Part shown: in pieces, positions 44,773 to 55,248 of the stretch
Layout of the letters: every line of letters begins with the position of its first letter
How positions within the stretch are numbered: the stretch's first letter is position 1
Assembly: GCA_006386115.1 (NCBI GenBank)
Contig: VFIW01000040.1
Span: forward strand, 248,001 to 312,000
From: Globisporangium splendens
Taxonomy: Eukaryota; Oomycota; Peronosporomycetes; Pythiales; Pythiaceae
Length of the DNA stretch: 64,000 nt
Direction: 5' to 3'
The notes under the pieces: generated by a model
Seen by the model: only the letters and a program-made list of their open reading frames with translations
Told to the model about the DNA's origin: nothing
Databases searched by the model: none
Program-made: the position numbers and the translations under genes

Positions 44773-46533
44773 TTACGATTTACTGGCGCCGCCGTTGCCA
44801 CACGTACGTTGTCTCAATAACTCGTCGAGAAGACAGTTTTCCGCCTTTTGTTGCAGCAGACGCATACTATGGTGGAAGGTACGCACCGCACTATGGGCTA
44901 GTGAGCCACTCGCCAAACTTTGTCCAAACGGATCACTGGTATCTTGAGTCGTAGTGTGCAAACACGTCTGCAAGATGCATGGTCCTCTCGCCACATCTCG
45001 GATCGCGTGCCTGCTGTCTCGAATCGCTCGAGCCAGATGCCATCCTTTTTCACGCACTCGAAGCGCCGGGTCGTCACCAATCTCCATGGACGCATCCCAT
45101 ACTATCGCGATTTGATGATTGCTAGTGATTCGTTTAACCACTGCGTGGATCACAAATTGGTACTGCTGCTTTTCATACTCCACTGAGCCGTTAAGGGCCA
45201 CGAAAAGGATGTCGTCCAGCGCCTTGCAGACCTGCACGAAAGTTAAGAACTGGTGAATAAATCTGGATTCACAAAAGCATGCAAACACTTTGCCGCATTG
45301 AGTCAAGCCACACACCTTGAGCCGGCCGCCAGTCGGAACGAAAACCTCGTTCGTGATAAACTCCCAGAACACTCGGTCGGCCGCACTAGCAGCAAACGGG
45401 ACAAGTCGAGATTGAATACTCTCCAAATAGACGCCAGTGGTGCTGCGGCGAAGACGATCTTGATGCACCAATTCGCAAGTGGAGTTTTCTAAGCCGCAGT
45501 CTCGCCAGACCGACTCCAGACGTTGATATTGGGCATCTAAATCGCCACCAAGAGAATTGAAAATGGCCAGGTTGGGTTGAATTCTACATGGCGCAGTAAT
45601 CACACCAACTTCAGGAAGATCTTCATGTGCCTAATCCCACCAGCATAAAAGCATCGTGTTAGTTGTGATGCCCTTTGCTTTACCAGTACCCACAGCACTT
45701 ACCATCAGCAAACGACCGTGTTCCGTGACCAGAGACTCGAATTGCTTGTTGAATTGTTGCTGAGTATCGATCTGGCTCGCGAGTCTCTGCTTCTCCACCG
45801 CTGCTTTCTCCACATCCGCTTTTTCTTTCTCCGCGCATCGTTTCCAGAAAAGCTTTTGCATCATTGCTTTCTTTGCACTTAGTGCCTCTGTGTTTCTACA
45901 GGTTGAATTGTCTTCCGCATTTTGAGCCGTGCTACCCAGTAACCCCGATATTTGATCTTCCAGTTCCCTCGCGACGACTCTCAGTTGCTTCAGCTCGTCT
46001 CGTTTATACTTTCGCGCACGATTTTGGTTCTTCCTCTTTTGAGTTGCGGTCGTATTTGCAGCACGGGTCTTTGTTGCAGTGGTCTTCGGCGTTGTCTTTG
46101 CAGGCGACACGGGGCTATGCTCCTCACCGACAGAGTATGAATCGCCTGAAGCCAAGCAGCGAGAAAGACTCAAATCAGCAACTTCAAGTGGATGGAAAAA
46201 TGAATCCTGGGCTCTTGCATCCCGAGTGTAGGTACCCGACTGACCTTGCTGGTCGAATGCCAACGCGTCAACGTCGTGAGCAGGTGCTTTCGTTAGCGTC
46301 CAGGGCTGCAGAGTCAAACCTTCCTCTTCTTGGAGAAGCAAAATGTCGTCGAGCGATTGAAAATCGGTGAGTACTGCTTGAGCCCAGTTGCAGTCACTCT
46401 CGGACTCCCCAAAATCCATAGCGAATTCACTCTCGGCAACCAGCGCGGATATTAACTCGTCGGAGTCAAAACGAAGATCGACTACTTCGTGCTCGTGCCG
46501 AGGACAGGGGGTTTCCTGGTTCTTCGTCGCCAT
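44773..46533 (-). CDS. bZIP-like / START-like protein, array gene 16 (group B)
   Basis: Exons: complement(44773..45231, 45316..45630, 45703..46533), 534 aa. Intron 1 is 72 nt (GTAAGT donor). Intron 2 (84 nt, GTGTGT donor, GTGCAG acceptor) is in frame and stop-free. LDDILLLQEEEG (61-72) is the acidic-hydrophobic motif. The basic region KNQNRARKYKRDELKQLRVV (168-187) is the most bZIP-like in the window. Helix 2 (FWKRCAEKEKADVEKAAVEK) follows. Exon 2 has LDAQYQRLESVWRDCGLEN and VPFAASAADRVFWEF; exon 3 has IAIVWDASMEIGDD and KAENCLLDEL. Start MATKNQE (46533), five codons after an alternative ATG. A decayed copy lies at 47852-48618. Confidence 0.87.
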
Positions 46534-47210
46534 GCTGTTCTCGCCCAAAGAAGGAATGTTCGATAATGGCTTGGCGCAGCCTTTTCATGTTGCTTTCGTG
46601 GACACAATCCACCTCACATTGGCACTACAAAGCATGTCGAATACGAGATCCTGAGGCGGCGTATGGGATGAACGCACCCAACATTTCAGCATTTCTCTGC
46701 CACTTCACCAAACGCTCGCTGCGTACATAATTGTATCCAATATGTGACGTGCACGATGACGCCCATAATCATTGCACAGCTATGCGATCTTGGCACAATC
46801 AAATTGATGATTATGGCTCAAAACTGCAGTGCCGTGCGCTGATAACTCGTGTTCCTTCGTTGCAGGCGGCGGCGCAATCTCATTTTCAGACGCATATGCT
46901 GGCACACATGACGGCTGGAGTGCATGACGCAGAAAATTCAGAATGTGTAATTCTGTCAGCATGATCGACAAATTCTCGTACGCTGGATTTTCGCAGGTGC
47001 TTGGGATGTACGGCACAGAGCACCAAATGCTGAAGAATCCAAAGCTTCCAGAGTAATCCGATCGCATTGTTTGTGCTGGTTTAACATCCAGATGCCACAA
47101 TCTCCAAGTTGGATGACCGACACACACTCGATCGTTTGCTGCAAGCTTCTTACGTCACCAGATGCCGCCAAAAATCAAGACGCTCGATGGCTCAGTACGA
47201 CGGCTTCTTA
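46534..47210. other. Spacer
   Basis: About 680 nt between array gene 16 and a group C pseudogene. No gene recognised; short open frames only. Confidence 0.4.
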
Positions 47211-47690
47211 TCACGTGGATTTTGTTCTCGCTTTTTTCCATGGTGTTGCACGATCTGGCGGCAACTCTTTCGGTAGCGTTATGTATCTGTCGATTGTGTT
47301 GGTGGTACGACACAACGAGAAGATTTGCGAGAGAGCCGACCGCGACATCGTGCACCAAGCACACACCGCACAGTTCTGGAGTGATCCGCACACATGCCTA
47401 CTCTCTGCTCTATGTCGAAGCGAGCAAATGGCGTCTCGTGAAGTGCTTCTCTTCGGATGCAGCTCATTGCCTAGTGTACTAACGAGAAGAAAAAGCAAAT
47501 ACCTGGTCTTCATGATGATGTGCTCACCGTAATAGACAAAGAAAAAAACAATGGGACACGACGTTCCACGATGAGTAGGTTGTTGTAATGCATGGCGTCG
47601 AGACGCTTGATCGACTCTAGTTGTATCTGGTACTGCGCGCATTGGTGCACACTCTCGACCAATGCGGCGCGCATTTGCTCCCGCTGGCTC
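47211..47690 (-). pseudogene. Group C array pseudogene (exon 1 end + exon 2 start fused to exon 3)
   Basis: Reading on the minus strand: the end of helix 2 (REQMRAALVESVHQCAQYQI, IKRLDAMHYNN, 47560-47690), an intron-1-like gap, and the first codons of exon 2 (GCAATGAGCTGCATCCG). These are joined to exon 3 at HETPFARFDIEQ. A frameshift then leads into ACVRITPELCG, VAVGSLANLLVVSYHQH and NATERVAARS. Most of exons 1, 2 and 3 is missing. It is the decayed counterpart of the gene at 48784-50349. Confidence 0.8.
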
Positions 47691-47851
47691 TTTAGAGAGT
47701 CAATTCGCCTGTCTGTTTCGTCAATGGTCATGCATTTCCTGGCACACAAGATAACGGCTTCAAGCATTTTCATAAGAGTTGAGATTAAAGCTTACTAGGG
47801 TAAATGCGAAGTGTATCTCGCGTCCGGTTTTCAGTGGAGCTTGCGCTTTAC

Positions 47852-48618
47852 TTAAACTGCCACTGCCGTACGTTGTCTCAATGATTCGTCGAGAAGAAAG
47901 TTGTCCACCTCTTGCTCCACGAGACGCATAACATGATGGAAGGCACTCACCGAACTATTTGCTTGTGTGCCGCTGGCCAGACTTTGCTCAAACGGACCGC
48001 CAATATCTTGAGTCGTGTGCCTGCTGTCTCGCAGCGCTCGAACTAGGTGCCAGCCATTTCCACGCACCCGGGTAGTTGGGTTGTCTCCAATCTCGATCAA
48101 CATATCCCACACTATCACATTTCGATAATTGTTTGTGACTCGTTTTAGCACTGCGTGAGTTCTAGTTTGGTGCTGCTGCTCTCGTACTCCACTGTATCGT
48201 TGAGAGCCACAAAAAAGACGTTGTCCAGCGCTTTGAGGACCTAGTACAAGATGGTTTAGAACTGATGAGATCGAAACCAATTTGTTGTGTTGACTCAATT
48301 ACCCACCTTGACTGGGCACCCCGTCGGAGCTAGGATCTCATTCGAGATACACTCCCGGAAAACGCGGTCGGTCGCACTAGCAACAAACGGAATAGTTCGA
48401 GATAGAATACTCTCCAAGTAGACGCCGCCGACACCAAACCGAATGCGATCTCAAACACCGATTCACAAGTGGGCATTTCCAAACCACTGTCTCACCAAAC
48501 CGACTCGAGGAGTGGATAGTGGACATCCAGATCGCCACCAGGGGCATTGAAAATGGCAAGATTGGGATGCAATCTGCATGGTGCAATATTCACACCAACT
48601 TCAGGAAGATCTTCATCT
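47852..48618 (-). pseudogene. Group B array pseudogene (exons 2 and 3 only), copy of array gene 16
   Basis: Exon 2 keeps LESVW, then an in-frame TGA (48492-48494), then a frameshift before GVYLESILSRTIPFVASATD. Exon 3 begins after an intact acceptor with VLKALDNVFFVALND, shifts frame, and continues as HAVLKRVTNNYRNVIVWDM to FLLDESLRQRT. Exon 1 is gone. Sequence, order and 3' flank match array gene 16. Confidence 0.85.
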
Positions 48619-48783
48619 GTCTGATTCCATGTTGCGCAAAACATCGTGTTAGTTGCGGTGTGATTTGCTTTAATGAAGCTTGGTGTCTAGCTGTAGACAT
48701 CCTCTGTCACCAGTTTCCACAACAACGCACGAGGATCGGTGATTAAATACCGCAACAATGTTGCTTCACGATCTGGCGGCAAC

Positions 48784-50349
48784 TTATTCGGTAGCGTTGT
48801 ATATCTGTCGAATGTGCTGGTGATACGACGCAACGAGAAGATTTGCGAGAGAGCCGACCGCGACATCTTGCACCGAGTACGCACCGCACAGTTCTGGAGT
48901 GATCCGCACACATGCCTGCTCTATATCGAGGTGAATACATGGCGTCTCGTGATGTTGGCGCTTGAGTTGCCAGCCTCGTTCACGAAACCGCATGGAGACT
49001 AGACCGGTGATTTCAAAGACAGTGTCCCACACCGCAACCGTACGATTCACTTCCTTGTATTTTCGGAGAGCTGTGCGAGTCGTGAGCGTTGCATTTGCGT
49101 GCGGAAGGTGGATCGTATCAACCATTTTTCGGACATTGGTGTTGTCTGTTTGCTCCCAAACCTAACAGCAGAATAGTCACCAACAGCAATCCAATGACAC
49201 AATGAGTGCACATCCATGCTATTATAGCAAAGCGCAATCCATCCACATAGCCGCACGCACCTCGTAAACCTCGTGTAGTAGCTCATTCCGCCGTTTGGAG
49301 CCTGAGCCAGCACCTTGTGCTGCAAATGTATTCCGTGGAGTGACCCTGCAGCGAACGTTTTCGAGAAAGTAGATGCCGTTTACACTCCGTCGTAGCTGCA
49401 TATCCCGCGACATGTTTTGGTCGAAAGTCGTTGGAAGTCCCGCTGCTTTCAAGATCGAATCGACTTTGGCATACTGCGCATCAAAATCATTGCCCAGAGA
49501 GGAGAAAATCGTGACGTCGTTCTCGAACGGATGGCTTCGGAAGTGCTTCTCTACCGATGCATTCATTGCCTATTATCCCGACAGAAGGAAAAACAATATC
49601 ATCGTTATTATAATGATGCATGCGTTTGGCCATTCAAAGGCTAAGACAAGTAGATAAATAAAACGGAGTGAACGTACCATGATGACTTGGTGGTTGTAAT
49701 ACATGGCATCAAGATGCTTGATGGTCCTCAATTGTGTCTCGTACTGCGCACGTAGGTGCATATTCTCGATCAAGGTGGCGCGCGTTTGCTCCCGATGCGA
49801 GGCTGCGCGGCTCTCCCAGGTCTCATCGTCACCATCCTCCTCCTCTCCAGACGTGTCTTCCCCCGACCGCGCCGTGTGGGCCTCTGTGCGTCGAAGTCGC
49901 TCCAGCCGCACTGTGAGCTCCACAACTTTGATCCGCAGCGCGTCCACTTCATGTTTGCGCCGGTACCGGTGTCGCCGCGACTTCTTGACTTTCGCTGGCT
50001 TCGGTTGCGTCAGGTCGTCTCTCATTACCCATCCGGTCTGGTGAGCTGTCGCATCGGGCTCGCACTGAGGCTCAGCCTCGTCTTCTGGGAATAGAACCGA
50101 AAGCAGCACGTCGCAATCGTCTGGACTCCGAACCATCTCGTTCGATGCGTCTTCCTGTGGTGCACTCGGCGCCAGTGACGTGGTCTCGCTGACGAGAGCG
50201 TTGCTACCAGTGGCGTGCGTCAAGTGAGTGGCGCCTGAAGGGACCTGGATGGAGGCGCCTACTTGCGCGAACGAGTCGTGCGCAAATCGGCTCATTCTGG
50301 GCTTGATGGATGCTTCTGCGCGGGACTGCAGTTGCTGGGGTTGAAGCAC
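48784..50349 (-). CDS. bZIP-like / START-like protein, array gene 17 (group C), shortened C-terminus
   Basis: Exons: complement(48784..49161, 49261..49569, 49678..50349), 452 aa; introns 99 and 108 nt, phase 0. SPDDCDVLLSVLFPEDE (75-91) is the group C motif. Basic region and coil (SRRHRYRRKHEVDALRIKVV) are at 124-143, and helix 2 ends YYNHQVIM|. Exon 2 has IFSSLGNDFDAQYAKVDSIL; exon 3 has VDTIHLPHANATL, FRERGWQLKR and IEQACVRITPELCG. The protein stops at IYNATE, about 15-20 residues before the usual end; the pseudogene at 47211 reads NATERVAARS at the same place. An internal ATG at 50295 (MSRFAHD) is an alternative start. The gene may still be functional. Confidence 0.8.
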
Positions 50350-50649
50350 AGCACCAGAAAAATCTGTCAGGAGTCACCTAACCCACAGGGAAACAAACAA
50401 GTGAGCTGTCAACAAACTGTCTAAATCTGTAAGACCTCTAATTTATTGTATCCCTTTTAAGCTCCACACAGCACGCACTGAAGGACACAGGTTCTCGTGT
50501 CTATTCAGTAAAAACAGTACGACTCCCTATCTCCGCATAACCATCTAACCTCCGTGCAAGTACGCACCTCCATGTGCGTACTTAACGCCAGTCCAAACCT
50601 AAGTCACAAAGCAAGAAACAGACCAAGCAAACTGACGACGGAGTCCATC
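50350..50649. promoter_or_regulatory. Short divergent intergenic region
   Basis: 300 nt between two divergently transcribed group C genes, so both promoters must lie within it. I see no clear Inr. The sequence is relatively AT-rich at 50.43-50.46 kb. Confidence 0.4.
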
Positions 50650-52455
50650 ATGGACGCGCACACAGCGCAGCGGCCGCGCACCGAGTGGCTAGCGCTGAGC
50701 GGCGACCTGCTCGCACGCATGGACTGCGGCGCCGACGGCCGACTGGACCCCAGCCGCGTGCTCCCGCGATCCGTGGCCGTCGCCGCCGCGGATGCCGCTG
50801 CCGCGCTCGAGTACCCGCTGCATGTCCCTCCCAGAGCGACGCCATCATATGAAGACGATGTGGACGACGCTGCAGAGACCGTGAGATCGAAAACGGTGCA
50901 GGAAAACTCACTTAGTCAGCCAGATGGGGCTGCGCGGATAGTGCTGAGTCCGGAGGAACGAGACATCCTGCTGTCGGTCTTAGAAGGCGGGGGGAGGGCG
51001 ATCGCGAGTAGAGAGAAAAGTGTGAGTGAGGGTTATGTAGTAAGTGCGGTGGATCCGGTGGCTGGACAGGAGAGTCGTGGTGTTGATAACTGTGGCTCCG
51101 CGTCGAAGACCAGCGCGACCGCAGAGCATTCATCAACGGCGTCTGCAGTAACAACAAGCGGCGATCCTCCCGCTCAAAAACCTGTGAAAAAAGTGAAAAA
51201 ATTGCGACGACACCGGTACCGACGCAAACATGAAGTGGATGCACTACGAATCAAGGTGGTGGAACTCGTGGAGCGCCTCGAGAGTCTGCGAGAGCGAGAA
51301 AATACACTAACGGATGCAACAACTGCGTCTGGTGAACCATCTTCAGACTCGCTGGTGGCGTCCACAAAGGTTCGCAAACGATGGGAAGAGATGGCGAGCT
51401 CGGAGCGAGAGCAGACACAACGTGCTATGATCGAGAACAAGCGGCTACGAGCACAGTACGAGGCGCAGCTCCACGTTATCAAGCGCTTTGATGCGATGTA
51501 TCTCAACCACCAAGTGTTCGGGGTGCGTTGTCTGCAGGGTGTATATTTTATTCTGCTTCCTATTTCTAACGTGTGAGCTGTTTTTTTCTTTTTTCTATCT
51601 TCAGGAACTAGATGCATGGCCCGAAATCGACATCATTGCGAAGCGTCCACGTCTGGAGCTTGTGGACGATGATTTCGCTATTTTTGCATCGCTGGGTCGC
51701 GATTTTGACGCGCAGTATAGCAAGGTCGACTCGATTTTCCAAGTCGCTGGCCTCGCTGGTTTCGACGGCGAGATAACGCACGAGATGCAGCTACGACGGG
51801 GCACGAACGGCATCTTCTTTATCGAGAACGTGCTGTCGAAGGTGGTTCCGCAGGATGTGTTCTCGGGTGATTGCTCGATCTGGCAATTCGCATCGAACAA
51901 AGAAGCCCATATGCATCACAATCTGCACGAGGTACGTCGAAGATGATTCTTGTTGTTGCTGCCATTTCTGGAACCATGCGTGCAGCATAACGGCTAACGC
52001 TGTAACCTTGCCGTGGATCACTTTGATCTGCTTGCAAATCTGCCCAGGTTCGGGAAATCCAAGACGGCAATGTTCGAAAGATCGTGGACACCATTCGCCT
52101 TCCACATACGGACGCGATTCTGACTGTGCGAACGGCGCTAAGGATATACAAAGAAGAAACTCGTTTCGTCATAGTGTGGGACTCGGTGCTCGAAGTCTCA
52201 GGTCCCGTGTTCATGCGCTTTCGTGAACGAGGCTGGAAGCTTAAGCGCCGACCTTATATCGGTACAACTTCAGATACTGAACCCGTCTCGGTCGAGCAAA
52301 TTTGTATTCGGATCACCCCAGAATTGCGTGGCGTATATGTGGAGCAAGATCTTGCGGCTGGCACGCTCGCGAATCTTCTCATTGCGTCATACAATCAGCA
52401 TACAAAACAGATGCACGGGGGTAAATTGAAGTTCCCATGCCGAACACTGATTTAA
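50650..52455 (+). CDS. bZIP-like / START-like protein, array gene 18 (group C)
   Basis: Exons: join(50650..51522, 51605..51931, 52048..52455), 535 aa; introns 82 and 116 nt, phase 0, donors GTGCGT and GTACGT. The group C motif LSPEERDILLSVLEGG is at 99-114. The basic region RRHRYRRKHEVDALRIKVVE is identical in this stretch to that of the divergent gene at 48784, showing recent common origin. Exon 2 has AIFASLGRDFDAQYSKVDSI; exon 3 has VDTIRLPHTDAIL, FVIVWDSVLEVSGP and QICIRITPELRG. The end is aberrant: after QHTKQMHGG the protein runs into KLKFPCRTLI and stops, instead of the usual amphipathic C-terminal helix. ATG 50650 is preferred over one 32 codons upstream. Confidence 0.85.
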
Positions 52456-52939
52456 TCGAGCGGGCACTTGATGGATTGTTGCCGGAGAAAAGGCGGTCAA
52501 GTCGAGCATTTGATGTTGTTTTGATGCATTGTGCAAAAGTCGTGCAGAAGCCTCTTTTCAAATTGTGCGTGTATCCCAAAGTGCAGTTTTGCATCTCCAG
52601 CAAGATAGTCTCACTTTCGTTTTTTTGTAGTACAATTCTGGTGTTTGGAATGCACGTTCAAGGAATAAAACCTCAGGCAAATCGAGTTGAACAATTTGTC
52701 CCTTCTTATCACAAGAGAATTGGATCCGGCAAAATGCCTGCAATCACGGGCGAGTGGCACGCTGCTTCACACCCGCTACCGAGCATCACTCTGGTGAAGT
52801 GCGTTTATGAGAAGTGAATGTTACAAAATTCCTGATGGCTGAGTTAAATCAGAACTGGATGGATGGTCGCGTTCAAGATATATTTCTGCGAGATTAGAAC
52901 AGGAATGAACTGACAATCCCCTCCCTCGTAAATTGCGTC
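52456..52939. other. Convergent spacer
   Basis: About 480 nt between convergent group C genes; no gene recognised. It would hold the lost C-terminal helix of array gene 18 if that was displaced, but I could not find it. Confidence 0.4.
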
Positions 52940-54931
52940 TCAATTGGAGATGCGGAATGCATCGAACTGCGCGACCAAAAGGTCTTCCGAGACTTGGTGC
53001 ATCATTTCCTTGTGTCGATGGTACGAGCCGACGATCAAATTTGTGAGTGTCCCGACCGCCAAGTCTTGCTCCGAGTACGCGCGCTGCAATTCTGGAACAA
53101 TGCGAACGCACGTTTGGATGATCGACACCGGACCTGTGTGATGTGGAATGCGCGCCGACGTGGGGCGCAAGATGTTCCATCCGGATTCCCGAAGCCGCAT
53201 CGACATCGATCCCGACGTGGTGACCAACGCCTGCCACACTGCGACGACGCGGCCAGCTTCAGTGAATCGTTTCATCGCTGTGCATGTCGTGAGCACCATG
53301 GTCTCGGCGTGTGGCAATTGCAGCGGGTCCATCATTTTGGTCATAATCGTATCCTCTGTAGCTAGACGAACCTGTTGGATGTCAGTCAAGCGATCATGAA
53401 ACGAAGCCACCACGGTCAGCACGCACAATACAATAATGAGACCCGAAAGGATCTGGCTATCGCGCATGGTGGCGTATAGACGTACCTGGTATACGCCATG
53501 GTGTTTGCGGAATTCTTCTCGTGACGCACACTCCCAGAACACGCGATCAATGACGCGGCTGTCGAACGGAAGCAATCTTGTTTGCAGATGCTCGAGACAC
53601 AACTGACCCCGCTCATCCCGTTTCAAAAGTATATCTCTCACCATCTCGTGGTCAATGTACGAAAGCCCTGTGGAGTCAAAGATGGTATTGGTTTGAGCGT
53701 ATCGCGCGTCCAAATCCCGACCAAGAAACGCAAACACCATCGCATCGTCGTCACTGAACGGCTCATTTCGAGGACGCTTGTACAAAAATCCATTCACGTC
53801 TAACGATAGCTCCATGATCTACAGAATACGAACGTGTCGCAGTTAGACAACACTGACAAAGTGAACTTTTCATGAAAAAATGAGGATAAACAGCAAAATG
53901 CGTACCGCAAACGACGTCTGGTTGTGGTACAACGCCTCCAATGACCGCGCGACTTGCAATTGGTTCTCGTACCGGGCGCGTAGTCGCAGATTCTCCAACA
54001 TCGCGATGCGCTTCTGCCCTTCTTCGTAGCTTGCGATGCGTTGCCACGACTCTTCCGAAGAGGAGGGTGGCGCTGCTTCGTTACCAACTGACCATGCTCG
54101 TGCGGCTGCATCTGTTCCAACCGAGGATTGAGGCAGCATACAGCATGCACCTGAATTTACTCCGACAGCGGCACCTCCCGTGCTTATTGCTCGACAGGAT
54201 CCGCGCTTTTGCAACTCTGCAAGCTTTCCTTCCAAGTCAAACACTCGCTTTTTCAAGTATAGCAGCTCGTCGCTTTGTCGTTTCCTTCGCCGGCGCGGCT
54301 TGGCGTTGGGCTCTTCATTTCGTTGGTGCTGGCGTTCACTTGGTGCATCCGAAGCCTCAGAAGCAGCGGCCTCCAACGCTGAATTGCTAATCGTATGGTG
54401 CTCATGCGCACCAGACGGATCCATCGGACCCAGCAATTGAAGCAGCAAGTAATCGACCTCCACACCGCTAGCACCACCTTCTTTGTCACCATCAGCGCCG
54501 CCGTCGGTGGTGTCTTGCGTTTCTTCCTGCAGCGCATGCAAGAGCGCGTTGGTAGTGTGAGCGCCTGAAAGCGCCACTGGGGTTTCTCCAGCACGCTCAT
54601 GCTGCGCCACCACCACGTCTCCTCTACCAGATTCAACGATAGAACCCGCGGCTTCATGGCCAACTTGACGGCATTCACTCAGCTCCATTGGCACCTCTTG
54701 GACAGTAGAGACGACAGTATCATCGCGACTCGGGACGGACAGGACGATGCCATCTCCGGTCACATTGGAGCTCAAAGAAGCTGCTTCGGTCGCCAGTCTG
54801 CGGAGCTCTGGGCCATCTGGCGGGTTCACGAGAGCACTGGACGCGACAGCGTCCTCTTGGCCAACGAGCGACAGCAAATCGTCGAACGCCAGTGCGTCGT
54901 CGTCGCTCAAGAGCGCGTCCACGGCGTCCAT
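52940..54931 (-). CDS. bZIP-like / START-like protein, array gene 19 (group C)
   Basis: Exons: complement(52940..53371, 53486..53818, 53906..54931), 596 aa, the longest in the array. Intron 1 is 87 nt; intron 2 (114 nt) is in frame and stop-free, and its translation is hydrophobic (ILSGLIIVLCVLTVVASF), so a retained form would carry a membrane-like insert. The N-terminus MDAVDALLSDDDALAFDDLL is strongly acidic, and a second motif VDYLLLQLLGPMD is at about 159-171. Basic region PRRRRKRQSDELLYLKKRVF at 212-231. Exon 2 has AFLGRDLDARYAQTNTIFDS; exon 3 has RVVAVWQALVTTSGS and IQTCVRIVPELQR. Start 54931 is chosen over one 42 codons upstream. Confidence 0.86.
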
Positions 54932-55248
54932 CTGCGACGAATGTGGAAGTTGCACCAGCAAGTTGGTGATGAGTGAAACACCGCCATTTCGAAAAAACAC
55001 CTTAAGTTTGCCTGGAACGCAATGTGGTGGGTAAATGCGTACTTCAAATATTTCCAATGAACCGAAAAAGGATACGTGCGGAGGAGTATGGACTTGCTGA
55101 CTTTATCCAAGCAGTCTAGGCTTTCACATTTGCCTCCTCTCTGCTCATGCAGATATTTATCTGCACACATTAAGCACACACATAATACGCGTTGCCAGCA
55201 GCTTTCAGTTCCTGGCAAAGTGAGGTTTCTCTCGCTCTCTGAGTCTCG
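54932..55248. other. Spacer
   Basis: About 320 nt between two minus-strand genes; presumably the promoter of the gene starting at 54931. No other feature seen. Confidence 0.4.

Noticed and set aside
52425..52470. Possible extra 3' intron in array gene 18 (GGTAAATTG as donor)
   Set aside because: No downstream segment encoding the missing C-terminal helix could be found.
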